Below are positions 1-4,860 of a DNA stretch of 6,187 bases, in pieces. The translations under genes and the position numbers were made by a program. The notes below the pieces were generated by a model. That model made no database searches. It was not told the DNA's origin and saw only the letters and a program-made list of their open reading frames with translations. The stretch comes from Alphaproteobacteria bacterium (GTDB lineage: Bacteria; Pseudomonadota; Alphaproteobacteria; Rhodobacterales; Rhodobacteraceae). The stretch covers positions 1-6,187 of the forward strand of contig RFKM01000095.1 in NCBI GenBank assembly GCA_003694465.1, in the 5' to 3' direction. Position 1 is the first letter of the stretch, and each line of letters opens with the position of its first letter.

Positions 1-1
1 C

Positions 2-997
2 GAGGCCGTTCTCGACAAGTATCCGGCCGCGACGACCACCATGAGCCTTCTCAACCTGGCCATGCGCATGGCCGGCCCGCGCGAGGCGGTCTGGCACGGG
101 CTCATCCGCAAGAACCACGGCGTCACCCATTTCATCGTCGGGCGCGACCACGCCGGCCCGGGCAAGAACTCGGCCGGGGAAGATTTCTACGGGCCCTATG
201 ATGCGCAGGAGCTGTTCAAGGAACACGAGGCCGAGATCGGCGTCGAGATGGTGCCATTCAAGCACATGGTCTATGTCCAGGAACGCGCCCAGTACGAGCC
301 GGCGGACGAGATCGAAGAGGGCGTGACCGTCCTCAACATCTCCGGCACCGAGCTGCGCCGGCGCCTTGCCGAGGGGCTCGAGATTCCCGAGTGGTTCTCC
401 TTCCCCGAGGTGGTGGCCGAGCTGCGCCGCACCCGCCCGCCGCGCTCGAAACAGGGCTTCACCGTGTTCTTCACCGGCTTCTCGGGCTCGGGCAAGTCGA
501 CCATCGCCAACGCGCTCATGGTCAAGCTGATGGAAATGGGCGGCCGCCCGGTGACCCTGCTTGACGGTGACGTGGTGCGCAAGAACCTCAGCTCCGAACT
601 GGGCTTCTCGAAGGAACACCGCGACCTCAACATCCGCCGCATCGGCTATGTCGCCTCCGAGATCACCAAGAACGGCGGCATCGCCATCTGCGCGCCGATC
701 GCCCCCTATGCCGCGACGCGACGCGCCGTGCGCGAGGAGATCGAGCAATACGGCGCCTTCGTCGAGGTCCATGTCGCCACCTCGATCGAAGAATGCGAAC
801 GGCGCGACCGCAAGGGCCTCTACAAGCTCGCCCGCGAAGGCAAGATCAAGGAGTTCACCGGCATTTCCGACCCCTATGAAGTGCCCGAGAACCCGGAGCT
901 GCGCCTCGACACCGAGAATGTCGATGTCGACAACTGCGCCCATCAGGTGATCCTGAAGCTCGAACAGATGGGCCTGATCGCCGGCCGCAACGGCTGA
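2..997 (+). CDS. cysN/C-type sat-cysC fusion: Bifunctional sulfate adenylyltransferase / adenylylsulfate kinase, 3' part (5' end outside window)
   Basis: Cytosolic enzyme that activates sulfate: ATP sulfurylase makes APS from ATP and sulfate, and APS kinase phosphorylates APS to PAPS. The reading frame is open from base 2, so the start lies upstream; 331 residues are visible. The first part (about 2-430) is the C-terminal portion of ATP sulfurylase, with the motif GRDHAGPG, a following YGPYDAQ, and ISGTELRRRL before the domain boundary. The second part (about 455-995) is a complete APS kinase: P-loop GFSGSGKST at 476-502, LDGDVVR, LGFSKEHRDLNIRR, CAPIAPY and a closing FTGISDPYEVPENPELRLDT. 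Fusions of this order, roughly 570 residues long, are known in alphaproteobacteria and other bacteria. No frameshift or missing APS-kinase motif is visible. The gene ends 6 bases before a strong terminator, so it is the last gene of its transcript. The symbol is descriptive; such genes are usually called sat or cysC. Confidence 0.95.
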   Translation, partial: EAVLDKYPAATTTMSLLNLAMRMAGPREAVWHGLIRKNHGVTHFIVGRDHAGPGKNSAGEDFYGPYDAQELFKEHEAEIGVEMVPFKHMVYVQERAQYEPADEIEEGVTVLNISGTELRRRLAEGLEIPEWFSFPEVVAELRRTRPPRSKQGFTVFFTGFSGSGKSTIANALMVKLMEMGGRPVTLLDGDVVRKNLSSELGFSKEHRDLNIRRIGYVASEITKNGGIAICAPIAPYAATRRAVREEIEQYGAFVEVHVATSIEECERRDRKGLYKLAREGKIKEFTGISDPYEVPENPELRLDTENVDVDNCAHQVILKLEQMGLIAGRNG

Positions 998-1003
998 AAA
1001 CGG

Positions 1004-1029
1004 AAAGGCCGGGCAATGCCCGGCCTTTT
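1004..1029 (+). terminator. Intrinsic terminator after the sat/cysC fusion
   Basis: A perfect 11-bp GC-rich stem, AAAGGCCGGGC (1004-1014) with GCCCGGCCTTT (1018-1028), closes a 3-base loop (AAT). It ends in a four-T run (1026-1029). It starts 6 bases after the TGA stop at 995-997. The A-run on the 5' arm mirrors the T-run, so it could also stop minus-strand transcription arriving from the DUF1150 side. Confidence 0.9.
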
Positions 1030-1049
1030 CCGACTCGCCCCGGGGAACA

Positions 1050-1175
1050 TGCCCGCCCAGACGGGCGTCCTTTCCCTGGGAAAATACTCCGGGGGGTGGC
1101 CCTGCCGCGCCACGCGCGCCCCGGTGCCACGGGGGCGGAGCCCCCTGCGCGCGGCCCTGGGGCCAGAGCCCCCTC
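1050..1175 (-). repeat. Composite GC-hairpin intergenic repeat downstream of DUF1150
   Basis: The convergent gap holds a chain of short inverted repeats. On the plus strand these are CGCCC/GGGCG (1054-1058/1063-1067), TTTCCC-T-GGGAAA (1071-1083), GGGGGC/GCCCCC (1131-1136/1140-1145) and GGGGC/GCCCC (1159-1163/1168-1172). Read on the minus strand, it begins immediately after the DUF1150 stop with GGGGGCTCTGGCCCC, then GGGGGCTCCGCCCCC, then CCCCCCGGAGTATTTTCCC. From memory, blocks of this type recur at gene 3' ends in Rhodobacteraceae genomes; that is recall, not a search result. None of the hairpins has a U-tract, so a role as a classical terminator is doubtful. Transcript-end protection or a REP-like role is possible. 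No gene is seen here. Confidence 0.55.
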
Positions 1176-1401
1176 AGTGCACCGTCACCGGCGCAAGATC
1201 GTTCTGACGCGCCAGCACGAAGGCAAGATTGCGATCACGCACCAGCGCCAGCCGCTCGCCATCGGCCGAATGCACCGCATAGAGCTTCTTCAGCCCGCCG
1301 ACGCCAGCCCGAACCTCTTCGGGCAGTTCGTCGACATCGACTTCGCGGACATAGACGATCCGCTCGCCCACCTCCGGAAACCCGTTGAATTTCACGTCCA
1401 A
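1174..1401 (-). CDS. DUF1150 family protein, small partner gene of Hsp20
   Basis: A 75-residue soluble protein with no signal peptide or membrane segment. The pattern RIVYVREV, then DELPEEV, then LYAVHSADGERLALV, then an ending in AFVLARQNDLAPVTVH matches what I know of DUF1150. This is an alphaproteobacterial family of unknown function often encoded next to a small heat-shock protein. The start is TTG at 1401-1399, preceded by GGAGG with an 8-base spacer; a GTG two codons later would be too far from that site. The gene begins 24 bases after the Hsp20 stop, so the two are almost certainly co-transcribed and heat-induced together. An ATG overlapping the Hsp20 stop (ATGA, 1429-1426) is in another frame and ends after four codons, so it is not the start. 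The function is unknown; a role with Hsp20 is inferred from position only. Confidence 0.85.
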   Translation of the reverse strand: MDVKFNGFPEVGERIVYVREVDVDELPEEVRAGVGGLKKLYAVHSADGERLALVRDRNLAFVLARQNDLAPVTVH

Positions 1402-1425
1402 GACTTTTCCCTCCTCACTCGGAAC

Positions 1426-1842
1426 TCATGACCTCCGATTGATCCGGATGGTCTGCACCACCCGCTCCGGTTCCGCCCGCTCCAGGTCGATATGCAGAAG
1501 GCCGTTCTCCAGCGCCGCCCCCGTCACCTCGACCCCGTCGGCCAGCACGAAGCTCTTCATGAACTGGCGCGAGGCGATTCCCCGGTGCAGGAACACCCGG
1601 CCCTCGTCCTTTTTCGGCCGGCGCCCGCGCACCACGAGCTTGCGGTCCTCGACGGTGATGTCGAGATCGTCTTCCGAAAACCCGGCCACCGCCAGGCTGA
1701 TCCGGTAAGCCCGATCGCTCACCTGCTCGATGTTGAAGGGGGGGTAGCCTTCCGTCCCCGATTTCTCGGCCTGTTCCAGCATCCGTTCGAGCTGATCGAA
1801 CCCGAGCATGAACGGGTGGCTTCCCAGTGTGAGTTTGGTCAT
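1426..1842 (-). CDS. hsp20: Small heat-shock protein, Hsp20 / IbpA type
   Basis: ATP-independent holdase chaperone that forms cytosolic oligomers, binds unfolding proteins during heat stress and hands them to DnaK/ClpB. The protein has 138 residues, typical of bacterial class A sHsps. It has a short N-terminal arm (about 1-35, with SHPFMLGFDQLERML). The alpha-crystallin domain (about 36-125) includes YRISLAVAGFSEDDL, VRGRR and the signature ALENGLLHIDL near its end. The C-terminal tail carries the I-x-I anchor as IRI (residues 132-134). I choose ATG at 1842-1840, seven bases after AAGGA. A GTG two codons upstream (1848) is only two bases from that site. Regulation appears two-layered: an RpoH-like promoter about 60-90 bases upstream and a leader hairpin that hides the ribosome binding site (see the separate entries). 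The DUF1150 gene follows directly. Confidence 0.95.
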   Translation of the reverse strand: MTKLTLGSHPFMLGFDQLERMLEQAEKSGTEGYPPFNIEQVSDRAYRISLAVAGFSEDDLDITVEDRKLVVRGRRPKKDEGRVFLHRGIASRQFMKSFVLADGVEVTGAALENGLLHIDLERAEPERVVQTIRINRRS

Positions 1843-1848
1843 CGACAC

Positions 1849-1893
1849 GTCCTTTTTGCAAAGCGACCTGTATCAGGCCCCGTTTCGGCGGCC
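1849..1893 (-). promoter_or_regulatory. ROSE-like RNA thermometer in the hsp20 5' leader
   Basis: Read on the minus strand, 1867-1849 folds as G-U-C, bulged G, C-U-U-U, loop GCAA (GNRA type), then A-A-A-A-G-G-A-C. The pairs are 1867:1849, 1866:1850, 1865:1851, 1863:1852, 1862:1853, 1861:1854 and 1860:1855, with G1864 unpaired. The Shine-Dalgarno AAGGA (1854-1850) is wholly paired. The opposing strand contains UCGCU (1866-1862), which fits the U(U/C)GCU signature of ROSE elements, including the extra G opposite the Shine-Dalgarno. Upstream there are two more hairpins: CCTG-ATA-CAGG (1877-1867) and GGCC-G-CCG-AAA-CGG-GGCC (1893-1876). These share a few bases, so they may compete. ROSE elements are known to repress alphaproteobacterial small heat-shock genes at low temperature and to melt on heating. 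Function here is inferred from the fold. Confidence 0.65.
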
Positions 1894-1900
1894 TTGCCCA

Positions 1901-1933
1901 AGATATGGGAGGCGACCTTTCGCCGCGCAAGGG
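1901..1933 (-). promoter_or_regulatory. RpoH (sigma-32)-like heat-shock promoter for hsp20-DUF1150
   Basis: On the minus strand, CCCTTGCGC (1933-1925) and CCCATATCT (1909-1901) are arranged as CTTG, 18 bases, CCCATAT. This resembles the CTTGAAA / CCCCATNT layout of sigma-32 promoters. A transcription start expected about 7 bases downstream would fall near 1894. That is exactly where the first leader hairpin begins, giving a leader of about 50 bases. The -35 lacks the AAA that usually follows CTTG. Confidence 0.55.
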
Positions 1934-1944
1934 GGCAAAACGCT

Positions 1945-1973
1945 TTGGCAATCGGCGGCTCGCGGCGTATTCT
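1945..1973 (+). promoter_or_regulatory. Sigma-70-like promoter for the ydcH-like gene
   Basis: TTGGCA (1945-1950), a 17-base spacer and TATTCT (1968-1973) form a good housekeeping-type promoter, with five of six -35 bases and four of six -10 bases matching consensus. The predicted start near 1980 leaves a leader of about 30 bases before ATG 2012. It lies back to back with the heat-shock promoter and does not overlap it. Confidence 0.55.
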
Positions 1974-2011
1974 GGCGGCGCCCCCTTTCCGGCCCGAAGG
2001 AGCGCTGCCAG

Positions 2012-2230
2012 ATGCCAAACCCCGGAGAAATGGACCCCGAAGAGGTGCTGCGCGTCGAACTCGAGGTGCTGCGTCAGGAGCACCGCGACCTTGACGCCGC
2101 GATCCAGGCGCTGACCGAGCGCGCCGCCGCCGACCAACTGACCATAACCCGGCTGAAGAAGCAGAAACTGCGCCTGAAAGACCGCATCGCGCGCATCGAA
2201 GACCAGATCACCCCCGACATCATCGCCTGA
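2012..2230 (+). CDS. YdcH / DUF465 family small protein
   Basis: A 72-residue, highly charged protein predicted to be almost entirely alpha-helical. Heptad-like spacing of L and I suggests a short coiled-coil hairpin. The family fingerprint is present: [12 protein letters not shown] (about 20-31), then [19 protein letters not shown] (41-59), ending in PDIIA. No signal peptide or membrane segment is seen. The start ATG at 2012 has AAGGAG nine bases upstream. The family is widespread in proteobacteria and its molecular role is not firmly established. It precedes purE by 59 bases. A possible promoter in that gap means purE need not depend on it, and no link to purine synthesis is implied by the sequence. 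Confidence 0.85.
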   Translation: MPNPGEMDPEEVLRVELEVLRQEHRDLDAAIQALTERAAADQLTITRLKKQKLRLKDRIARIEDQITPDIIA

Positions 2231-2235
2231 GACGA

Positions 2236-2264
2236 TTGCCGATCCGGCTTAATGCCCCTAGATT
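2236..2264 (+). promoter_or_regulatory. Possible sigma-70-like promoter for purE-purK
   Basis: TTGCCG (2236-2241), exactly 17 bases, then TAGATT (2259-2264) give four of six matches in each box. The predicted start is near 2271, about 19 bases before the purE ATG. The sequence CCTAGATTG is locally AT-rich compared with the flanking genes. I see no PurR-like palindrome or riboswitch in the 59-base gap. Confidence 0.45.
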
Positions 2265-2289
2265 GCCCGCTCAACGGCACGAGGAAACC

Positions 2290-2778
2290 ATGGCAGACGT
2301 GAAAGTGGGCATCATCATGGGCAGCCAGTCGGACTGGCCGACCATGAAGGAAGCGGCCGACATCCTTGACGAGCTCGCCGTCGCCTGGGAGGCCCGGATC
2401 GTCTCGGCCCACCGCACCCCCGACCGGCTCTGGGACTACGGCAAGACCGCCGTCGAGCGCGGGTTGCAGGTGATCATCGCCGGCGCCGGCGGGGCGGCGC
2501 ACCTGCCCGGGATGATGGCCTCGAAAACCCGCCTGCCGGTGATCGGCGTGCCGGTGCAGACCCGCGCCCTCTCCGGGCTCGACAGCCTCTATTCCATCGT
2601 CCAGATGCCGAAGGGCTATCCCGTCGCCACCATGGCGATCGGCGCCGCGGGGGCGGCCAATGCCGGACTCATGGCCGCCGGCATCCTCGCCCTGAATGAC
2701 GCCGCCCTCGCCGCCCGGCTCGAGGCCTGGCGCGCGGCGCTTTCGGCCTCGATCCCCGACAGCCCGACGGAGGCCTGA
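2290..2778 (+). CDS. purE: N5-carboxyaminoimidazole ribonucleotide mutase, PurE class I
   Basis: Cytosolic enzyme of de novo purine synthesis. It moves the carboxyl group of N5-CAIR (the PurK product) to C4, giving CAIR. The 162-residue length is standard for class I. Motifs seen: [13 protein letters not shown] near the N-terminus (7-19), SAHRTPDRL (39-47) with the conserved active-site His41, [12 protein letters not shown] (64-75) with His71, and [22 protein letters not shown] (86-107) forming the substrate pocket. The start ATG at 2290 has GAGG five bases upstream. An upstream in-frame TTG at 2236 would add 18 residues foreign to the family and lies in the likely promoter. The TGA stop overlaps the ATG of a 28-codon ORF, after which purK begins. 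Confidence 0.97.
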   Translation: MADVKVGIIMGSQSDWPTMKEAADILDELAVAWEARIVSAHRTPDRLWDYGKTAVERGLQVIIAGAGGAAHLPGMMASKTRLPVIGVPVQTRALSGLDSLYSIVQMPKGYPVATMAIGAAGAANAGLMAAGILALNDAALAARLEAWRAALSASIPDSPTEA

Positions 2779-2864
2779 TGCGCATCGGCCTTGTCGGCAC
2801 CGGCCACATCGCCGCGCCCAGCGCCCTCGGCGCCAATTCCCGACGACTGGAGCAAGAAACGTGA
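2778..2864 (+). CDS. 28-codon ORF coupled between purE and purK; possible remnant of a Rossmann-fold gene
   Basis: The ATG shares its A with the purE stop (TGATG), and the TGA overlaps the purK GTG start (GTGA). A GGAGG site lies at 2769-2773, four bases before the ATG. The product begins [14 protein letters not shown], which looks like the first strand and G-x-G turn of a Rossmann NAD(P)-binding domain. It then runs into an unrelated-looking 14-residue tail (SALGANSRRLEQET) and stops. Two readings are possible: an internal in-frame deletion of a former dehydrogenase-like gene that left its start and stop, or a short translated coupler that keeps ribosomes moving from purE to purK. Neither is proved. 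The resemblance is short enough to be chance, but the ribosome site and both overlaps argue that it is translated. Confidence 0.45.
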   Translation: MRIGLVGTGHIAAPSALGANSRRLEQET

Positions 2865-3961
2865 CCTTTCCCCTCGCCCCCGGCGCGACCATCGGCATTC
2901 TCGGCGGCGGCCAGCTCGGCCGGATGCTTTCGGTCGCCGCCGCCCGCCTTGGCCTTGCCACCCATGTCTTCGAGCCCGGCGCCGCGCCGCCCGCCGGCCA
3001 TGTCGCCGCCCGGGTCACCCGCGCCGGATACGATGACAGCGCCGCCCTCGCCGCCTTTGCCGAAAGCGTTTCGGTCATTACCTACGAATTCGAGAACATC
3101 CCGACATCGGCGCTCGATGCGCTCGAGGCGCGGCGCCCGATCCGCCCCGGCCGCGAGGCCCTGCGCATCAGCCAGGACCGGCTCACCGAAAAGACCTTCC
3201 TGTCCGGGCTGGGCCTTGCCACCGCCCCCTTTGCCGCCGTCGATGATGCCGCCAGCCTCGCCGCGGCGGTGGAAGAGATCGGCCTTCCCGCGATTCTCAA
3301 GACCCGGCGCCTCGGCTACGACGGCAAGGGTCAGGCGCGCCTGTCCAGCCCCAAAGACATGGCCCCGGCCCTCGCCGCGATGGGCGGCGCGCCGGCGATT
3401 CTCGAAGGTTTCGTCGATTTCGACTTCGAGATCAGCGTCATTGCCGCCCGCGGCGCCGATGGCCGGGTGGTCTGCTACGAGCCCGGGCGCAACCTGCACA
3501 TCGGCGGGATTCTCGATACCACGACCGTACCGGCCGGAATTTCCGAGGCCCAGCGGCGCGAGGCCATGGCCATTGCCCGGGCGATCCTGCCGGCGCTCGA
3601 CTATGTCGGCGTCATGGGGATCGAGCTTTTCGTCACCGCCGGCGGGCTGGTGGTCAACGAGATCGCCCCGCGGGTGCACAATTCCGGCCACTGGACGCAG
3701 AACGGGTGCGTGATCGACCAGTTCGAGCAGCACATCCGGGCGGTGGCCGGCTGGCCGCTCGGCGACGGCGCGCGCCATTCCGACGTGGTCATGACCAACC
3801 TGATCGGCGCCGATATCGCGCGTGTTCCGGCGCTGGCCGCCGACCCGGCCAATGCGCTCCATCTCTACGGCAAGGCCGAGGCCCGGGAGGGGCGCAAGAT
3901 GGGCCATGTGAACCGGATCACCGGCCCGGCCAAGGGGGCCGCCGCGCAGGCCAATACGTGA
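2861..3961 (+). CDS. purK: N5-carboxyaminoimidazole ribonucleotide synthetase, PurK
   Basis: Cytosolic ATP-grasp enzyme that joins bicarbonate to AIR using ATP, making N5-CAIR for PurE. It has 366 residues, the normal size. Domains: N-terminal Rossmann-like pre-ATP-grasp with GILGGGQLGRML (12-23) and ITYEFENIP (73-81); ATP-grasp core with QDRLTEK (105-111), ILKTRRLGYDGKGQ (145-158) and EGFVDFDFEISV (182-193); metal/ATP site with GIELF (253-257) and NEIAPRVHNSGHWT (266-279); C-terminal LYGKAEAREGRKMGHV (335-350). The start is GTG at 2861, with GGAG eight bases upstream, placed right before APGATIGILGG. A longer in-frame reading reaching back into purE is rejected because it adds only low-complexity Arg/Pro sequence. 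It is separated from the esterase gene on the other strand by 40 bases. Confidence 0.97.
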   Translation: MTFPLAPGATIGILGGGQLGRMLSVAAARLGLATHVFEPGAAPPAGHVAARVTRAGYDDSAALAAFAESVSVITYEFENIPTSALDALEARRPIRPGREALRISQDRLTEKTFLSGLGLATAPFAAVDDAASLAAAVEEIGLPAILKTRRLGYDGKGQARLSSPKDMAPALAAMGGAPAILEGFVDFDFEISVIAARGADGRVVCYEPGRNLHIGGILDTTTVPAGISEAQRREAMAIARAILPALDYVGVMGIELFVTAGGLVVNEIAPRVHNSGHWTQNGCVIDQFEQHIRAVAGWPLGDGARHSDVVMTNLIGADIARVPALAADPANALHLYGKAEAREGRKMGHVNRITGPAKGAAAQANT

Positions 3962-3979
3962 TAAATGCAAGTTTTTCGT

Positions 3980-4027
3980 GGGAGAGCCGCGGGATTCTCC
4001 CTCAGAATGCAGGAATTCTGAAATCCC
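3980..4027. repeat. Nested inverted repeats at the purK / esterase convergent end; possible weak bidirectional terminator
   Basis: Two alternative folds share this stretch. One is GGGAGA (3980-3985) with TCTCCC (3996-4001) around a 10-base loop. The other is longer: GGGATT (3991-3996) plus TCAGAAT (4002-4008) pair with ATTCTGA (4015-4021) plus AATCCC (4022-4027). That gives 13 pairs with a 5-base bulge (CTCCC) and a 6-base loop. The second fold covers the last eight codons of the esterase gene. No T-run follows on the plus strand. On the minus strand the first fold is followed by ACGAAAAAC, so neither is a standard terminator. It is the only candidate for ending either transcript. Confidence 0.4.
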
Positions 4028-4823
4028 GGTTCTCGCTCACAACCTCGCCCAGCCAGACCACCGCCTCGGCGAGGGTCAGATCGTGGTCGAACTGCCCGGT
4101 TTCCAGAAACTGCGCCACTTCGGCGATCACCAGCGGGTTCACCATCATGAAGGTGTGGGTCACGGGAAGAACGATATGGTCTTTCATCCCGGCGATCTTC
4201 GTGCTCTCGACCGAGACCTTGCCATCGTCCTCGCCCTCGATGAGGCGGGAATAATACGGGTTGAGCGACTGGTTGCCGGCGATCACCCCGAGCTCGTAGC
4301 TGGGGAGCCCGGCGGTGTTGGGCACCGAGCCGGGGGCGGTTCCCAGCTCGAGCCCCGCCGGCCCGTTCAGCCATTCGAAGGGCGCGAAATCGCCCAGCTG
4401 GAATTCGCGAAAGGCATCGACGAGCTGCGAGCCGTGGTTCGGCGGCGCCAGCATCACCACCCGCCCCATGATCGGCGGGCGGAAGTCGCGCAGCCAGACG
4501 CGCGCGAGGATCCCGCCCATCGAATGGGTGACGAAATGGGTCTTGAGGCCGGCGCATTTTTCTACCGCCGGCGGAATCGCCATCTCGACCAGCTGCTCGA
4601 TCGGGGCCGAGGTGGAGGGGTAGCCATCGTTGACCACCTTGTACCCCAGGCTCGTGAGCGCCTGTTCCATCGCCAGCATCGAGGCCGGCGTGCGCGCCAG
4701 CCCATGCAGGAGGATGACGCATTCGCCCTTGCTTTCCGCCGGGCCTGCCGCGGCCATGGGCGCCGGCGCGACAAGAAGCGCCAGCGCCGCGAGGGCACGC
4801 ACAATGGCCGAGAGCCGTTTCAT
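4002..4823 (-). CDS. Secreted alpha/beta-hydrolase, EstA/lipase-like esterase
   Basis: Predicted exported serine hydrolase of 273 residues; the substrate is unknown (esterase or lipase class, COG1075-like by motif). Residues 1-26 form a signal peptide: MKRL, a hydrophobic Ala/Leu stretch, then an AAA-type cleavage site. Seen motifs: the oxyanion strand [14 protein letters not shown] (36-49), the nucleophile elbow THSMGG with Ser101 (99-104), [11 protein letters not shown] (122-132), the [13 protein letters not shown] stretch (177-189), a likely acid residue in EDDGKVS (Asp199/Asp200), and the probable catalytic His223 in PVTHTFMM. The start ATG at 4823 has GGAGG seven bases upstream; an in-frame reading some 60 codons longer destroys the signal peptide. 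It begins 37 bases after the stop of the beta-helix membrane protein gene, so they probably form an operon. The last ~28 residues (after ETGQF) look like a tail beyond the usual family end. Confidence 0.85.
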   Translation of the reverse strand: MKRLSAIVRALAALALLVAPAPMAAAGPAESKGECVILLHGLARTPASMLAMEQALTSLGYKVVNDGYPSTSAPIEQLVEMAIPPAVEKCAGLKTHFVTHSMGGILARVWLRDFRPPIMGRVVMLAPPNHGSQLVDAFREFQLGDFAPFEWLNGPAGLELGTAPGSVPNTAGLPSYELGVIAGNQSLNPYYSRLIEGEDDGKVSVESTKIAGMKDHIVLPVTHTFMMVNPLVIAEVAQFLETGQFDHDLTLAEAVVWLGEVVSENRDFRIPAF

Positions 4824-4860
4824 TGCCGCGCCTCCATCGCGCTCTGGCGCATCCCTCCCG

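Noticed and set aside
1840..1848. GTG at 1848 as the hsp20 start
   Set aside because: Only two bases separate it from the AAGGA site. ATG at 1842 has a seven-base spacer and gives the N-terminus MTKL usual for this subfamily as I recall it.
1415..2137. Long minus-strand open frame (about 240 codons) overlapping hsp20 and ydcH
   Set aside because: It is rich in Arg/Gly/Pro with no family motif, and it runs antisense or out of frame to genes with clear motifs. Long chance frames are expected in such GC-rich DNA.
2231..2289. Purine riboswitch or PurR box upstream of purE
   Set aside because: The 59-base gap is too short for a purine riboswitch once the promoter is placed, and no PurR-type palindrome is present.
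2669..3970. Minus-strand open frame of over 400 codons opposite purK
   Set aside because: It is an antisense shadow of the purK codon pattern; the Gly/Arg/His-rich translation has no recognisable domain, while purK has all its motifs.
3865..4722. Alternative minus-strand frame of 285 codons within the esterase gene
   Set aside because: It is out of frame with the hydrolase motifs, which lie in the 4823-4002 frame; the composition is Arg/Gly-rich and it runs into purK antisense.
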